Below are positions 45,360 through 54,095 of a stretch of DNA of 64,000 nt, one piece after another. The notes beneath the pieces were generated by a model. The model searched no databases and had not been told where the DNA came from. It was given only the letters and a program-made list of their open reading frames with translations. The translations under genes were made by a program, and so were the position numbers. The stretch is from Chersky-299 sp963749535. GTDB taxonomy: Bacteria > Actinomycetota > Thermoleophilia > RBG-16-64-13. Location: contig CAVVNF010000021.1 in the NCBI GenBank assembly GCA_963749535.1, positions 1 through 64,000 on the forward strand, read 5' to 3'. The stretch's first letter is position 1, and each line of letters starts with the position of its first letter.

Positions 45360-48300
45360 AGCCGCGCTCCATCCACCAACAGCTCGTCCAGCATGGCGAC
45401 CAGCGCCTCGTCTTCCTGGTGCTGCAGGGTGATCGTCCTGGCCGGGCAGGAGGCCGCGCAACTGCCGCAGCCCATGCACATCGCGCCCTGGATCTCGGCC
45501 TTCATAAGCTCGTTGATCATGGGAGCGCCGTATGGGCAGACCTTGACGCAGGTGGCGCACGCCACGCAGTTCTCCGGATCGACCTTGGCCACCTGTCCGG
45601 GGATCTCAAGGAACGCCTTGGACAGGACCGTCGTGGCTCGTCCGACTGTAGCCTGGGCCTGGGCGATGGTCTCGTCCATGAACCGGGGCGAGTGGGCTAA
45701 GCCGCAGAGAAACTCGCCCTCGTTGGCCAGATCCACCGGCCGGAGCTTGGGATGCGCCTCGAGGAAGAATCCGTCGGCGGTGAGGGCACTGCGCAGCAGT
45801 CCGGACAGCACCGGGTTGCCGGCGGCCGGAGCAATGCCGGTGGAGAGCACCAGCAGATCGGGCCGCAGCACCAACTCGCGGTTGCTCGACGCGTCGTGCA
45901 CGGTCACCTGGAGCCGTCCGCCTTCCTCGACCACGATCGGGTCGCCCTTTTCGGGATGGCGCACGAACAAGATCCCTTCTTCTCGGGCCTTCTGGAAGAA
46001 CAGCTCCCGGAATCCGTACGTTCGGATGTCCCGCCCCAGTACCGCCACGTTGGCGTCGGGCACAAGGCGCTTGATCTCCAGCGCGTTCTTGACCGCTTCG
46101 GAGCAGCACACCCGGCTGCAATAGCCGTGCTCCTCGTTGCGGCTCTCCACGCACTGGATCATCACCACGGTGGGACTCTTCTTGCCTTGCAGCTCAGGCG
46201 GAAGATCGCCCCCGGCCAGCACGGCCTCCAGCTTGCTCTGGGTAGTCACGTGCGGGTTCTTGCCGTTGAGGTACAGGTCGGTGGAGCGCTCCTGGCCGCC
46301 CGTCGCGACAATAACGACTCCGTGACTGATTGGCAGCTCGCTCCCGGCCACGTTGAGAACGCTCTTGAAGTTGCCGACGTGTCCGGTGATGCTCGCAGCG
46401 GTGGTGCTCAGATAGACCTCGATGCCGGGATGGGCTTCGACCTTGTCCACCAATCGCTGAAGATACGCCTCAACGTCGGCACCCTCGAGCGTGGTGTGCA
46501 CATCGCGAAGCAATCCGCCCAGGGCGGGCTCCTTCTCCACCAAGTGCACGTCGAACCCTTGGTCGGCGATGCCCAGCGCCGCGGTCATGCCGGCCAGTCC
46601 GCCGCCCAGGATGAGCGCTGAGGCCGTCACCGGCAGTCGCCCGGTCTGCAGGGCCCTCAGATGCCGCGCCCGTGCCACCGCCATAGCCATCAGGTCGACG
46701 GCCTTTTCGGTAGCGGCGACGGGGTCGTCCTTGTGGACCCAGGAACATTGGTCGCGGATATTGGTCATCGCGAACAAGTACTGGTTCAGCCCGCTCTCGC
46801 GCAGCGTCTCCTGGAAGAGGATCTCGTGGGTCCGCGGCGAGCAGGAGGCCACGACCAGCCGGTTGAGCCGGTGCTTCTCGATCATGTCCTTGATGTGCTG
46901 CTGGTTGGTGTCCGAGCAGGTGTACATGCTGGCTTCGGCGTGACGCACGTTGGGCATGAGGGACGCCCTCCGGGCCACTTCCTCCACGTCGATGACCGAC
47001 GCGATGTTCTGGCCGCAGTGGCAGATGAACACGCCCACCCGCGGCGCTTCGTCGGTGGTATCGCGCTCCCAGGGGTATTCGTGCCGCTGGATCAGATTGC
47101 CGCGGGCTTGGGCCAGTTGGTCCATGGCGCACGCCGCGGCCGCCGACGCCTGGGCCACCGATTCGGGGATGTCCTTCGGCTCCTGGAATGCTCCGGCCAC
47201 GTAAAGGCCCGGTTTGGACGTCGCCAGCGGAGCCAGCCGCTCGGTCTGGGCAAAGCCGAACTCGTTGAGCTCCAACCCCAGCCGTCCAGCGGTTTGCCGG
47301 ACACTGGCGGGAACCTGCATGCCCACGCTGAGCACCACCAGGTCGAACTCCTCCTGCCGTTCGATCCCCGCCTCGTCGAAGTAGCGTATGCGCGGGTTCT
47401 TAGTGCCGGGCATCTCGACCACCCGCGAGGGGATGGCCCGGATGTACTTCACACCGTGCTCGTCGCGAGCGCGGTTCACGTAGCTATCGAACTCCTTGCC
47501 GAAGGCGCGCACGTCCATGCAGAAGATGGATACTTCCAAATTCTGGCCACGCGCGTGCTCTAAGGCGACCATGGCCTCCTTGGTGGCGCTCATACAGCAG
47601 ATGGACGAGCAATATCCGTTGCCTCGGGCGGCGTCGCGGCTGCCGACGCATTGGATGAACGCGATGCGTTCTACCTCACCGCCGTCCGAAGGCCGCTGGA
47701 CATGTCCGCCGGTGGGACCCGCGGCCGAGAGCATGCGCTCGAATTGGACGCTGGACAGCACGTTCGCGTAGCGCCCGTGGCCGAACTCCCCGCGCAGAGA
47801 ACCCTGGAACTCCTCGAAGCCGGGAGTCAGGATCACACTGCCGGCATCGATCTCGATCTCCTCGGGTTGCTGGTCGTGACACACCGCGCCGGCCGTGCAG
47901 ACCTTGACGCACTGCATGCATTCACTGCAAAGTCCGCAAGCGAGACAACGCTTGGCCTCCGCGACGGCCTGATCCACGCTGTAGCCCAGGTCGATCTCGG
48001 TGAAGCCGTCCACGCGCCCAGATGGGTCGGCTTGCGGCATCTTCACGCGCTCCTGCCGCGGGGCGTCGGGCGTGGGGTTCTTGGCCTGCTCCACCGGATT
48101 CTCGGCCTCCGCCGCGCCGGAAGTCGCTGCCAGCTTGGCCCCTCGTAGGTAGGCGTCGATGGCCTCGGCGGCCTTGTGACCGTGCGCCATTGCATCGACC
48201 ATAGAGGCCGGTCCCAGCACCGCGTCGCCGCCTGCGAACAGACCCGGGACGCCGGTGGCGAGCGAATCTTGGTCGGCCACGATCCGCCCGCCGGGGCCGG

Positions 48301-49942
48301 TGGCCACGCCCAGCCCGGCTGAGTCGATTCCCTGGCCGATGGTAACGATCACCGTGTCAGCAACCAGAACGGCGGTCCGCAGATCGTCGAACTGGGGATT
48401 GAAACGCCCCTGCTCGTCGAACACGCTGGTGCAGGCCCGGAAGGACACTCCCGACACCTTGCGCCCGCTCGTCTCGATCCGCGTCGGCCCGAGGCTGTTG
48501 TGGAAGACGACTCCCTCCTCAAGCGCCTCGGCTGCCTCCCAGGAGTGGGCCGGCATCTCCGCGCGACTCTCGAGACACGCCAGATGTACCGAAGACACAC
48601 CGGGCAGCCGGCGGGCGCAACGCGCGGCATCCATGGCGACGTCGCCGCCGCCGATAACCAAGACGGTGGACCCGAGAGCCGGTGTCTCACCACTGTTGAC
48701 CCGGCGCAGGAAATCGAGACCCTCCCAGACGCCCGTAGCCTCTTCGCCGGCGATGCCCAGTTTCCGGCTCACCCAGGCTCCCGGCGCTGCGAAGACAGCT
48801 TTGAACCCGGACTCCAGGAGACCCGCCGGGTCGGCGACGCGCGTGCCCGTCTTGGCCTCCACGCCCAAGTCGAGGATGTACTGGATCTCCTTGTCCAAGA
48901 CGTCCTTGGGCAGTCGGTAGCTGGGAATGCCGTATCGCAGCATGCCCCCCAGGTGCGGCTGAGCCTCGAACAAGGTCACGCCATAGCCCAACAGGGCCAG
49001 GTCGGAGGCCGCCGTCAGGCCGGCCGGGCCGCCGCCGATGACTGCGACCTTGGCATCCAACTTGACGGCGGCGGGCTTGGCCGGCGGATACTCGCTCGGA
49101 TTCGACTCAATGTAGTCGGCGACGAACCGCTTGAGATCGCGCACAGACACGGCCTCGTCGATCTCGCCGCGATTGCAGCTATCTTCGCAAGGATGCTGGC
49201 AGACCCGTCCGCACGCAGCCGGGAGCGGGCAGCGCTCACGGACCAGCTCGTAAGCCTCCTTGAACTTGGACGCGGCAATGAGAGCCACGTAGCCTTGAGC
49301 GTTGACGCCGGCGGGACAGGATGACTTGCACGGCGCGCGTCCCGCGGCCTTAGAGATACCGAAGACGTTCGGAATCGCCTGTGGGTAGGGGCGGAAGATC
49401 GCCTTCCGCGTGCCAAGCCGGCGGTCGAACTCGCTTGGCAGATCGACCGGGCAGGCATCGGTGCAATCACCGCATGCGTTGCATTTGGCCAGATCCACGT
49501 AGCGCGGGTTCTGGCGCAGCTTCACCTTGAAGTTGCCCGGCTCGCCCGAGATCCCCTGCACGTCGGCCAGCGTGATGATTTCGATGTTCTTGTTCCGCGC
49601 GCATTCCACCAGCTTGGGCGAGATGATGCACATTGCGCAGTCGCCGGTGGGGAAGGTCTTGTCCAGTTGTGCCATCCTCCCACCGATCGCGGGCGAGGAG
49701 TCCACCAGATAGACTTTGAAACCGCTCTCGGCGAGGTCCAGGGATGCCTGAATGCCGGTGATGCCGGCTCCGCAGACGAGTACGGCGCCTACGGCCTCGG
49801 GGCCGTTGGCTCCATTCCCATTCGGTCCCTTCCCGTTGCCTCCGGTGTGGCCGCTCATGGCCGCACCTCGGCCTTGGTTCGTGCCTCGGCCCTGTTTCGT
49901 GGCTCGGCCCTGTTTCGTGGCTCGGCCCTGTTTCGTGCTCAC
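45356..49942 (-). CDS. hdrA: Giant double HdrA with embedded GltD-like FAD/NADPH module
   Basis: 1528 residues, intact. Residues 50-165: HdrA FAD domain (VCGAGITGIQASLDLAESG) and a 4Fe-4S motif (CNACGDCTDACP). Residues 200-600: a GltD/NADPH-type oxidoreductase (APCKSSCPAGVNAQGY; FAD motif VIGGGPAGLTAA; NAD(P) motif VIGGGDVAMDAA; GGDAVLGPASMVDAMAHG). Residues 650-945: rest of the first HdrA (CLACGLCSECMQCVKVC). Residues 968-1528: a second full HdrA (VFICHCGQNIASVIDVEEV; GGGLAGMTAALG) ending with two 4Fe-4S motifs (CVACATCVKVCP, CMGCGSCAASCP). The GTG start overlaps the hdrB stop and has AGGAGG 8 bases upstream; ATG 49858 (GAGGTG site) is an alternative. It is probably the flavin hub of the complex. 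Confidence 0.92.
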   Translation of the reverse strand: MSTKQGRATKQGRATKQGRGTNQGRGAAMSGHTGGNGKGPNGNGANGPEAVGAVLVCGAGITGIQASLDLAESGFKVYLVDSSPAIGGRMAQLDKTFPTGDCAMCIISPKLVECARNKNIEIITLADVQGISGEPGNFKVKLRQNPRYVDLAKCNACGDCTDACPVDLPSEFDRRLGTRKAIFRPYPQAIPNVFGISKAAGRAPCKSSCPAGVNAQGYVALIAASKFKEAYELVRERCPLPAACGRVCQHPCEDSCNRGEIDEAVSVRDLKRFVADYIESNPSEYPPAKPAAVKLDAKVAVIGGGPAGLTAASDLALLGYGVTLFEAQPHLGGMLRYGIPSYRLPKDVLDKEIQYILDLGVEAKTGTRVADPAGLLESGFKAVFAAPGAWVSRKLGIAGEEATGVWEGLDFLRRVNSGETPALGSTVLVIGGGDVAMDAARCARRLPGVSSVHLACLESRAEMPAHSWEAAEALEEGVVFHNSLGPTRIETSGRKVSGVSFRACTSVFDEQGRFNPQFDDLRTAVLVADTVIVTIGQGIDSAGLGVATGPGGRIVADQDSLATGVPGLFAGGDAVLGPASMVDAMAHGHKAAEAIDAYLRGAKLAATSGAAEAENPVEQAKNPTPDAPRQERVKMPQADPSGRVDGFTEIDLGYSVDQAVAEAKRCLACGLCSECMQCVKVCTAGAVCHDQQPEEIEIDAGSVILTPGFEEFQGSLRGEFGHGRYANVLSSVQFERMLSAAGPTGGHVQRPSDGGEVERIAFIQCVGSRDAARGNGYCSSICCMSATKEAMVALEHARGQNLEVSIFCMDVRAFGKEFDSYVNRARDEHGVKYIRAIPSRVVEMPGTKNPRIRYFDEAGIERQEEFDLVVLSVGMQVPASVRQTAGRLGLELNEFGFAQTERLAPLATSKPGLYVAGAFQEPKDIPESVAQASAAAACAMDQLAQARGNLIQRHEYPWERDTTDEAPRVGVFICHCGQNIASVIDVEEVARRASLMPNVRHAEASMYTCSDTNQQHIKDMIEKHRLNRLVVASCSPRTHEILFQETLRESGLNQYLFAMTNIRDQCSWVHKDDPVAATEKAVDLMAMAVARARHLRALQTGRLPVTASALILGGGLAGMTAALGIADQGFDVHLVEKEPALGGLLRDVHTTLEGADVEAYLQRLVDKVEAHPGIEVYLSTTAASITGHVGNFKSVLNVAGSELPISHGVVIVATGGQERSTDLYLNGKNPHVTTQSKLEAVLAGGDLPPELQGKKSPTVVMIQCVESRNEEHGYCSRVCCSEAVKNALEIKRLVPDANVAVLGRDIRTYGFRELFFQKAREEGILFVRHPEKGDPIVVEEGGRLQVTVHDASSNRELVLRPDLLVLSTGIAPAAGNPVLSGLLRSALTADGFFLEAHPKLRPVDLANEGEFLCGLAHSPRFMDETIAQAQATVGRATTVLSKAFLEIPGQVAKVDPENCVACATCVKVCPYGAPMINELMKAEIQGAMCMGCGSCAASCPARTITLQHQEDEALVAMLDELLVDGARL
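49867..49938 (-). repeat. Four 18-bp tandem repeats at the 5' end of hdrA
   Basis: Read on the minus strand the unit is GCACGAAACAGGGCCGAG; copies 2 and 3 are identical to each other and differ from copy 1 at the first base, and copy 4 has three substitutions relative to copies 2 and 3. The array lies between the two possible hdrA starts and keeps frame. It encodes a basic hexapeptide repeat (TKQGRA) if translation starts at the GTG. Confidence 0.85.
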
Positions 49943-50832
49943 TTTTCGTGCCTCCTGCTTCGTGTCTCAGGCCCGGAGAACCCTATTGATTCCAGAAGTT
50001 CTTGCGGCTCCACGACAAGGCTTTCGAGCGACACCTCACTCGTTGAGCAACCCATGGCCAGGCCAAGCAATTGCGTGAAATAGAAGATCGGTAGGTTGTA
50101 CCGGCGTCCGTACTTGGCCTCGATGTCCTTCTGCCGCATATCCAAGTTGAGCTGGCAAAGCGGACAGGCGGTCGCGATGCAGCCGACCTCGGCGGCCTGC
50201 GCCATCGATAGGATCCTGTCGCTCAGTTCCAGGACGATGCTCGAGTCGGCGATGGAGAAGCTCGCCCCGCAGCACTCGGTCTTGTGCGGCCAGTCCACGA
50301 CCGTGGCTCCGGCGGTCTCGAGAAGCTGGTCCATCAGCGTGGGGTTCTCCGCGTCGTCGAACTGCGTGACTTCGGGCGGACGCGACAGCAGGCAGCCGTA
50401 GTAGCAGGCCACCCTGAGCCCAGTTAGCGGGCGGCGGATGGCCGCGGCGACTCCCGGCCCCACGTCCCGGCCCAATATCTCCAACAGATGCCGGACCGGC
50501 GTCTGGCCGTCGTAATCTCCTCCGATCACCTGCGCGACCTTGATGCGCGTGCCGACGTCGCCGGCGATGTGGTGATTGGCCATCTTTAGGCGGCTGTAGC
50601 AGGCGGCGCATGCTACGGCGACAGTCCGCCCGCGAGCCGCACGCAAGTTTTGCGCCGGCAACGCGTCGGCTAGGAGAGGATCGCTGCTGTGGGCGGCAGT
50701 CGAACCGCAACATATCCAGTCCTCTAGCTCGGGCAGCTCCAACCCCAACTTGGCTGCTACAGCCAGTGTCGAGCCATGGAAATCTTTGGCTGTGCCATCA
50801 AGCGAACAGCCCGGGAAGAAGGTGTAGCTCAA
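49939..50832 (-). CDS. hdrB: HdrB-like CCG-domain protein
   Basis: 297 residues from TTG 50832, which overlaps the hdrC stop and has GGAGGCG just upstream. It carries two cysteine-rich CCG modules: FFPGCSLDG, then DWICCGSTAAHS and VACAACYSR in the first, and YYGCLLSRPP, TECCGASFSIAD and ATACPLCQLNLD in the second. In HdrB such sites hold the noncubane [4Fe-4S] clusters where disulfide or another substrate is reduced. No thiol substrate is implied by this context; in MetFV-Hdr complexes the site's role is unresolved. Confidence 0.9.
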   Translation of the reverse strand: MSYTFFPGCSLDGTAKDFHGSTLAVAAKLGLELPELEDWICCGSTAAHSSDPLLADALPAQNLRAARGRTVAVACAACYSRLKMANHHIAGDVGTRIKVAQVIGGDYDGQTPVRHLLEILGRDVGPGVAAAIRRPLTGLRVACYYGCLLSRPPEVTQFDDAENPTLMDQLLETAGATVVDWPHKTECCGASFSIADSSIVLELSDRILSMAQAAEVGCIATACPLCQLNLDMRQKDIEAKYGRRYNLPIFYFTQLLGLAMGCSTSEVSLESLVVEPQELLESIGFSGPETRSRRHEK

Positions 50833-51413
50833 GGCTCGCCTCCTTGTGTTGCCCGGCGAAACAGTTTCTCGCGCTCTTTCCGCCCGCCGACCCGCGGGCC
50901 CAGCAACGGCAGTTTGCCCTTTGCCATCATCATGGGCGCCTTGCTGGCATCCTCGAAGAGCCGCCTGGTGCGCAGCTTGAATTCGGCCATCAACCCCAAC
51001 TCGTACACCCGGCCGCGCTTGCGAACGCTTTTCAGAAATGCGTCGTTGAACACGGGAACGGCCGTGCCCGCCGCCGCCAGTCCCTCGCTCAGGCTGAGTG
51101 CCCGCAGCGCGTCGTTCATGGCGGGGATGTCCACATTCTGCGGGCAGCGCGTGATGCACGTCTGGCACGACGTGCACTCCCAGATAAAGCGACTGGTGAG
51201 CACCGACTCGCGCTGGTCCATCTGTACAAGCCGTACGACCTCATGTGGTTTGAGATCCCCGCGGTTGGCGACCGGACAGCCGCTGGAGCACTTCGAACAT
51301 TGCAGGCAGCTCATCGGCGAGGCGCCGCTCGAAACCTTCACCTCGCTGGCCAGGCTGCCGCCGATCTCTTCGATCTCTATCGTTACCTGGGTCACCGTCG
51401 TTGCCGCGGTCAT
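50829..51413 (-). CDS. hdrC: HdrC-like ferredoxin subunit
   Basis: 194 residues from ATG 51413. Two 4Fe-4S motifs are visible, CLQCSKCSSGCPV at about residue 36 and CTSCQTCITRCP at about residue 80, followed by the HdrC helical region (MNDALRALSLSEGLAAAGTA). HdrC wires HdrA to HdrB. It overlaps its neighbours by 4 bases (GXGXG gene) and about 4 bases (hdrB), so the glutamate-synthase-type and Hdr genes are one translationally coupled unit. Confidence 0.92.
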   Translation of the reverse strand: MTAATTVTQVTIEIEEIGGSLASEVKVSSGASPMSCLQCSKCSSGCPVANRGDLKPHEVVRLVQMDQRESVLTSRFIWECTSCQTCITRCPQNVDIPAMNDALRALSLSEGLAAAGTAVPVFNDAFLKSVRKRGRVYELGLMAEFKLRTRRLFEDASKAPMMMAKGKLPLLGPRVGGRKEREKLFRRATQGGEP

Positions 51414-52768
51414 TTCTTCTCCTCCGACCCAGCCAGCACCGATAACTTGACGGCACTGACCTTGCGATAGACCTCCTGCGGGATCCGAAGCTCGCCGTCG
51501 ACCCTCAGCAGGTCCTCCACCCGGATGCCGAATAGTCGCTCGTTCTCTTCCAAATAGCCGCGGATCAGCCGCCAGTCCTTGTCGTCCAGTGGCGAGAACA
51601 CCCCACCATTGAGCTGGCGCTCGACCACCTTGTAATGCGGGTCGCGGATATAGATCGCGCCGCCGCTCGCCAGAGAGAACAGGTTGCTGCCCGGGTACGG
51701 AGCCGCCTGGGGAACCATGCGGCCGCATCCGTCGAACTCGATGCCGTTCAGGATGACGAACCCGCCGCCGGCCAGAGGATCCCCGGCCATGAACGACTCC
51801 GCCAGGAAGTCGAGACAGGTGCCGTTGATGACCACCCGTGGTCGTCCCACGGCGTTGATCAACGGCCGGCCCGCCCCGTTGCCCAAGACGAACACGTCGC
51901 CGCCCTTGGCGCCATACATGAAAGTCTGTCCCACGTCGCCGTAGATCACCAGCTTGCCGCGCTTGGCGATCTGGGCCACCTGGTCTTGGGCGTTGCCGTG
52001 AATGTGCAGCTCCAGGCCGTCCATGCCACTGGCGGTGTAATCGCCGTTGGAGCCGTAAAGATCGATGCGCACGCCGTCGGTTCTCGCGCCCAGACCCACT
52101 CCGTGGAAGCGTTGTCCCCGCAGCCGATAGACGACGAACCGCTTCCACCCCGCCCGGTACGCCTCACGCAGCAGGACCGCGTCGCAGTCGTCGCCCTCGG
52201 GCGGGAAGCCCTGGCTATCGAGGCACAGCAGCTCCTCGCCGGACCGCGGAGCCGCCACCCGATCACGGGTGTCCCAGGTGATCCGCCGCCAGAAACCCGC
52301 CGTAGGATCGCCAAAAAGCGGGGCGGCGTCGAAGAGTTGGTCGAGTGTCTCCTCGATCACCTGGATAACCGTCGCGCGGCGTTTGTCTCCGGTCGGGAAG
52401 GGCCGGTCGTGAAGCTTCGTTAGCGTCTCGATGGCCGCGGCGCACGATCGGGAGTTATCCGCCCCTGCCAGCACGGTCTGGCAGAACCGCCGCAGCCGGC
52501 CGGCCGGCCAAGAGGGCATTTCCCGGGCCTCGGCGATCAAAGCCTCCACCTCACCTCGGCGCAGCATTTCATGGATGCCGGCCGCGGTCAGAGCTTGGAT
52601 GGGCGCACCGCCGGGCGGCGATCCCTCCTGGTGGCTCTCGATGCCCGCCGGGCCAGTCGTCAAGCCGGTCACCGGGTCAGCCGCCGAGTCAGCCGGTACG
52701 TCGCAGCGCACCGTGCCCGTGTCGCACTTGACCTCGTGGCCGAACTTGTTGGTGCACGAGAGCCGCAT
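51410..52768 (-). CDS. Glutamate synthase GXGXG-domain subunit (GltB domain 3, split type)
   Basis: About 450 residues. The C-terminal 250 residues form the right-handed beta-helix GXGXG domain of GltB/FwdC: GARTDGVRIDLYGSNGDYTA, LELHIHGNAQDQVAQIAKRG, IYGDVGQTFMYGAKGGDVFV, GGFVILNGIEFDG. About 180 extra residues precede it. ATG 52768 is a possible start, but the open frame reaches 52819, inside the glutaminase gene. The smooth join FIFTVAPG to RLSCTNKFGHEV suggests that a frameshift may have split one longer polypeptide here. GXGXG domains are structural in glutamate synthase and line the ammonia or electron route. Confidence 0.82.
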   Translation of the reverse strand: MRLSCTNKFGHEVKCDTGTVRCDVPADSAADPVTGLTTGPAGIESHQEGSPPGGAPIQALTAAGIHEMLRRGEVEALIAEAREMPSWPAGRLRRFCQTVLAGADNSRSCAAAIETLTKLHDRPFPTGDKRRATVIQVIEETLDQLFDAAPLFGDPTAGFWRRITWDTRDRVAAPRSGEELLCLDSQGFPPEGDDCDAVLLREAYRAGWKRFVVYRLRGQRFHGVGLGARTDGVRIDLYGSNGDYTASGMDGLELHIHGNAQDQVAQIAKRGKLVIYGDVGQTFMYGAKGGDVFVLGNGAGRPLINAVGRPRVVINGTCLDFLAESFMAGDPLAGGGFVILNGIEFDGCGRMVPQAAPYPGSNLFSLASGGAIYIRDPHYKVVERQLNGGVFSPLDDKDWRLIRGYLEENERLFGIRVEDLLRVDGELRIPQEVYRKVSAVKLSVLAGSEEKK

Positions 52769-54095
52769 GTGCTCGACTGTCGCCGTCGCTCCCCGGCGCC
52801 ACGGTGAAGATGAACGCACCCCCGTCTGTCGACGAGCCGCCTCGAGCGTTCCAGTATTTGTCGGCCACCGGACAGAAGCGCGGATCGTCCTCCGCCAGGC
52901 TCCGCAGAGTTGCGTCGATGGCCTGCTTTTCCGAGCAGATCAGGCCGATCTGGACTTCGCCGCTGTCCGAGAGCGCGAAGACCTGCGGGCGCAGCATGGC
53001 CGTGTCGGTGATGCCCAGCAACTGGAACCGGTCGCCCTGGCTGCGGGCGATGATGAAGAACCAGGGACCATCCGGCGACGCATGTATGTGGGTCGCCTGG
53101 ATCTCCCGGTAAATGAGCTGCTTCTCCGGCGGCAGCTTGTCGAAATCCAGCTCGGTGGTGGGAGCCAGCGCCTCGATGATGTACTCGAGTCGATACTTGT
53201 AGACGCGGTCCCATAGGTCGAAGAGCTGGACGGACACCTCCGTGTCCGTGAGGAACTGCTGCCGGATATTGCGCTGGCGCAAGTACTCGCAGACCGAGTG
53301 GTAGTTGGCGAAGTCGCCGTTGTGTACCAGCGCCTCGTTCATGCCGACGAACGGGTGAGCTCCTCCGGGGTGCCACACGCGGCCCTTGGTGGGATAGCGC
53401 TGATGGGCGATCCACACATGGGCCTTGAAATCCTCGAGTTGGTAGTACTCCACGTTTTGCTCGGCGTATCCCACCATCTTGAAGACCAGCAGATTTCTCG
53501 AATGAGAGAGCACGAAGGCACGCTTTTCGCCCAGCGACGCGTAGTACTCATCGTTGAGCCGGTAAGAGTTGCGCCACACGAACTCGTCTTCCAGCGCGCG
53601 CGGCGCGAGATCTTGCAGCCCCGTCGCCTCGGCGAAGGTCTTCAGGACACTCGGCTTCACGCGCGCCACATAGCGGTGAACGTCTGGCGGACGGACCTCC
53701 AGCCCGGCGATGTCGCGATAGTCGTCGACGTGCGGCTGCCGCGTGGCCAGGGCGATGTCGAAGTTGGGCAGGATGAACTCCCGCTCCAGCTCGGCATGGC
53801 AGTCGGTATCGAGCAGGGCTATCTGGAGCAGATAGTGACTTGCGAGCATCTCGTCGGTGATGCCCAGTTGCTCGGGAACGAGGCCCGCCGCCGCGATGCC
53901 GCCGCCTTTGCCGTTGCCGCGGTTCTGCATCTGCTTCGACGGCTCGTAGATGAATCGCCCTTTCACCGGCACCGTGCAGGCAAAGCCGGTTACGCCGCAC
54001 CCGCCTTCCTCTACGCGCTCGGATCCGATCGGCTCTTCGGGACCCGAATAGACCTGCGACCGGCTGGCCAACAGACGTTCGGCGGATTCGCTCAC
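52689..54095 (-). CDS. Class II glutamine amidotransferase (GltB domain 1, split type)
   Basis: Start GTG 54095 has GGAGGTG upstream and overlaps the previous stop. The catalytic Cys of Ntn-type glutaminases is in EEGGCGVTGFAC, after a 32-residue leader that would need removal. Other glutaminase landmarks are HVWIAHQRYPTKGRVWHPGG (Arg) and ALVHNGDFANYHSV (Asn-Gly-Asp). It ends in GGAFIFTVAPG, after which the reading loses similarity. It would release ammonia from glutamine for the FMN subunits. It contains further insertions relative to small archaeal GltB1 proteins. Confidence 0.87.
   Translation of the reverse strand: MSESAERLLASRSQVYSGPEEPIGSERVEEGGCGVTGFACTVPVKGRFIYEPSKQMQNRGNGKGGGIAAAGLVPEQLGITDEMLASHYLLQIALLDTDCHAELEREFILPNFDIALATRQPHVDDYRDIAGLEVRPPDVHRYVARVKPSVLKTFAEATGLQDLAPRALEDEFVWRNSYRLNDEYYASLGEKRAFVLSHSRNLLVFKMVGYAEQNVEYYQLEDFKAHVWIAHQRYPTKGRVWHPGGAHPFVGMNEALVHNGDFANYHSVCEYLRQRNIRQQFLTDTEVSVQLFDLWDRVYKYRLEYIIEALAPTTELDFDKLPPEKQLIYREIQATHIHASPDGPWFFIIARSQGDRFQLLGITDTAMLRPQVFALSDSGEVQIGLICSEKQAIDATLRSLAEDDPRFCPVADKYWNARGGSSTDGGAFIFTVAPGSDGDSRAHAALVHQQVRPRGQVRHGHGALRRTG

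Noticed and set aside
45419..49712. Long open frames on the plus strand opposite hdrA
   Set aside because: They are antisense shadows produced by high GC third positions; they have no RBS or domain, while the minus strand carries a continuous recognisable protein.
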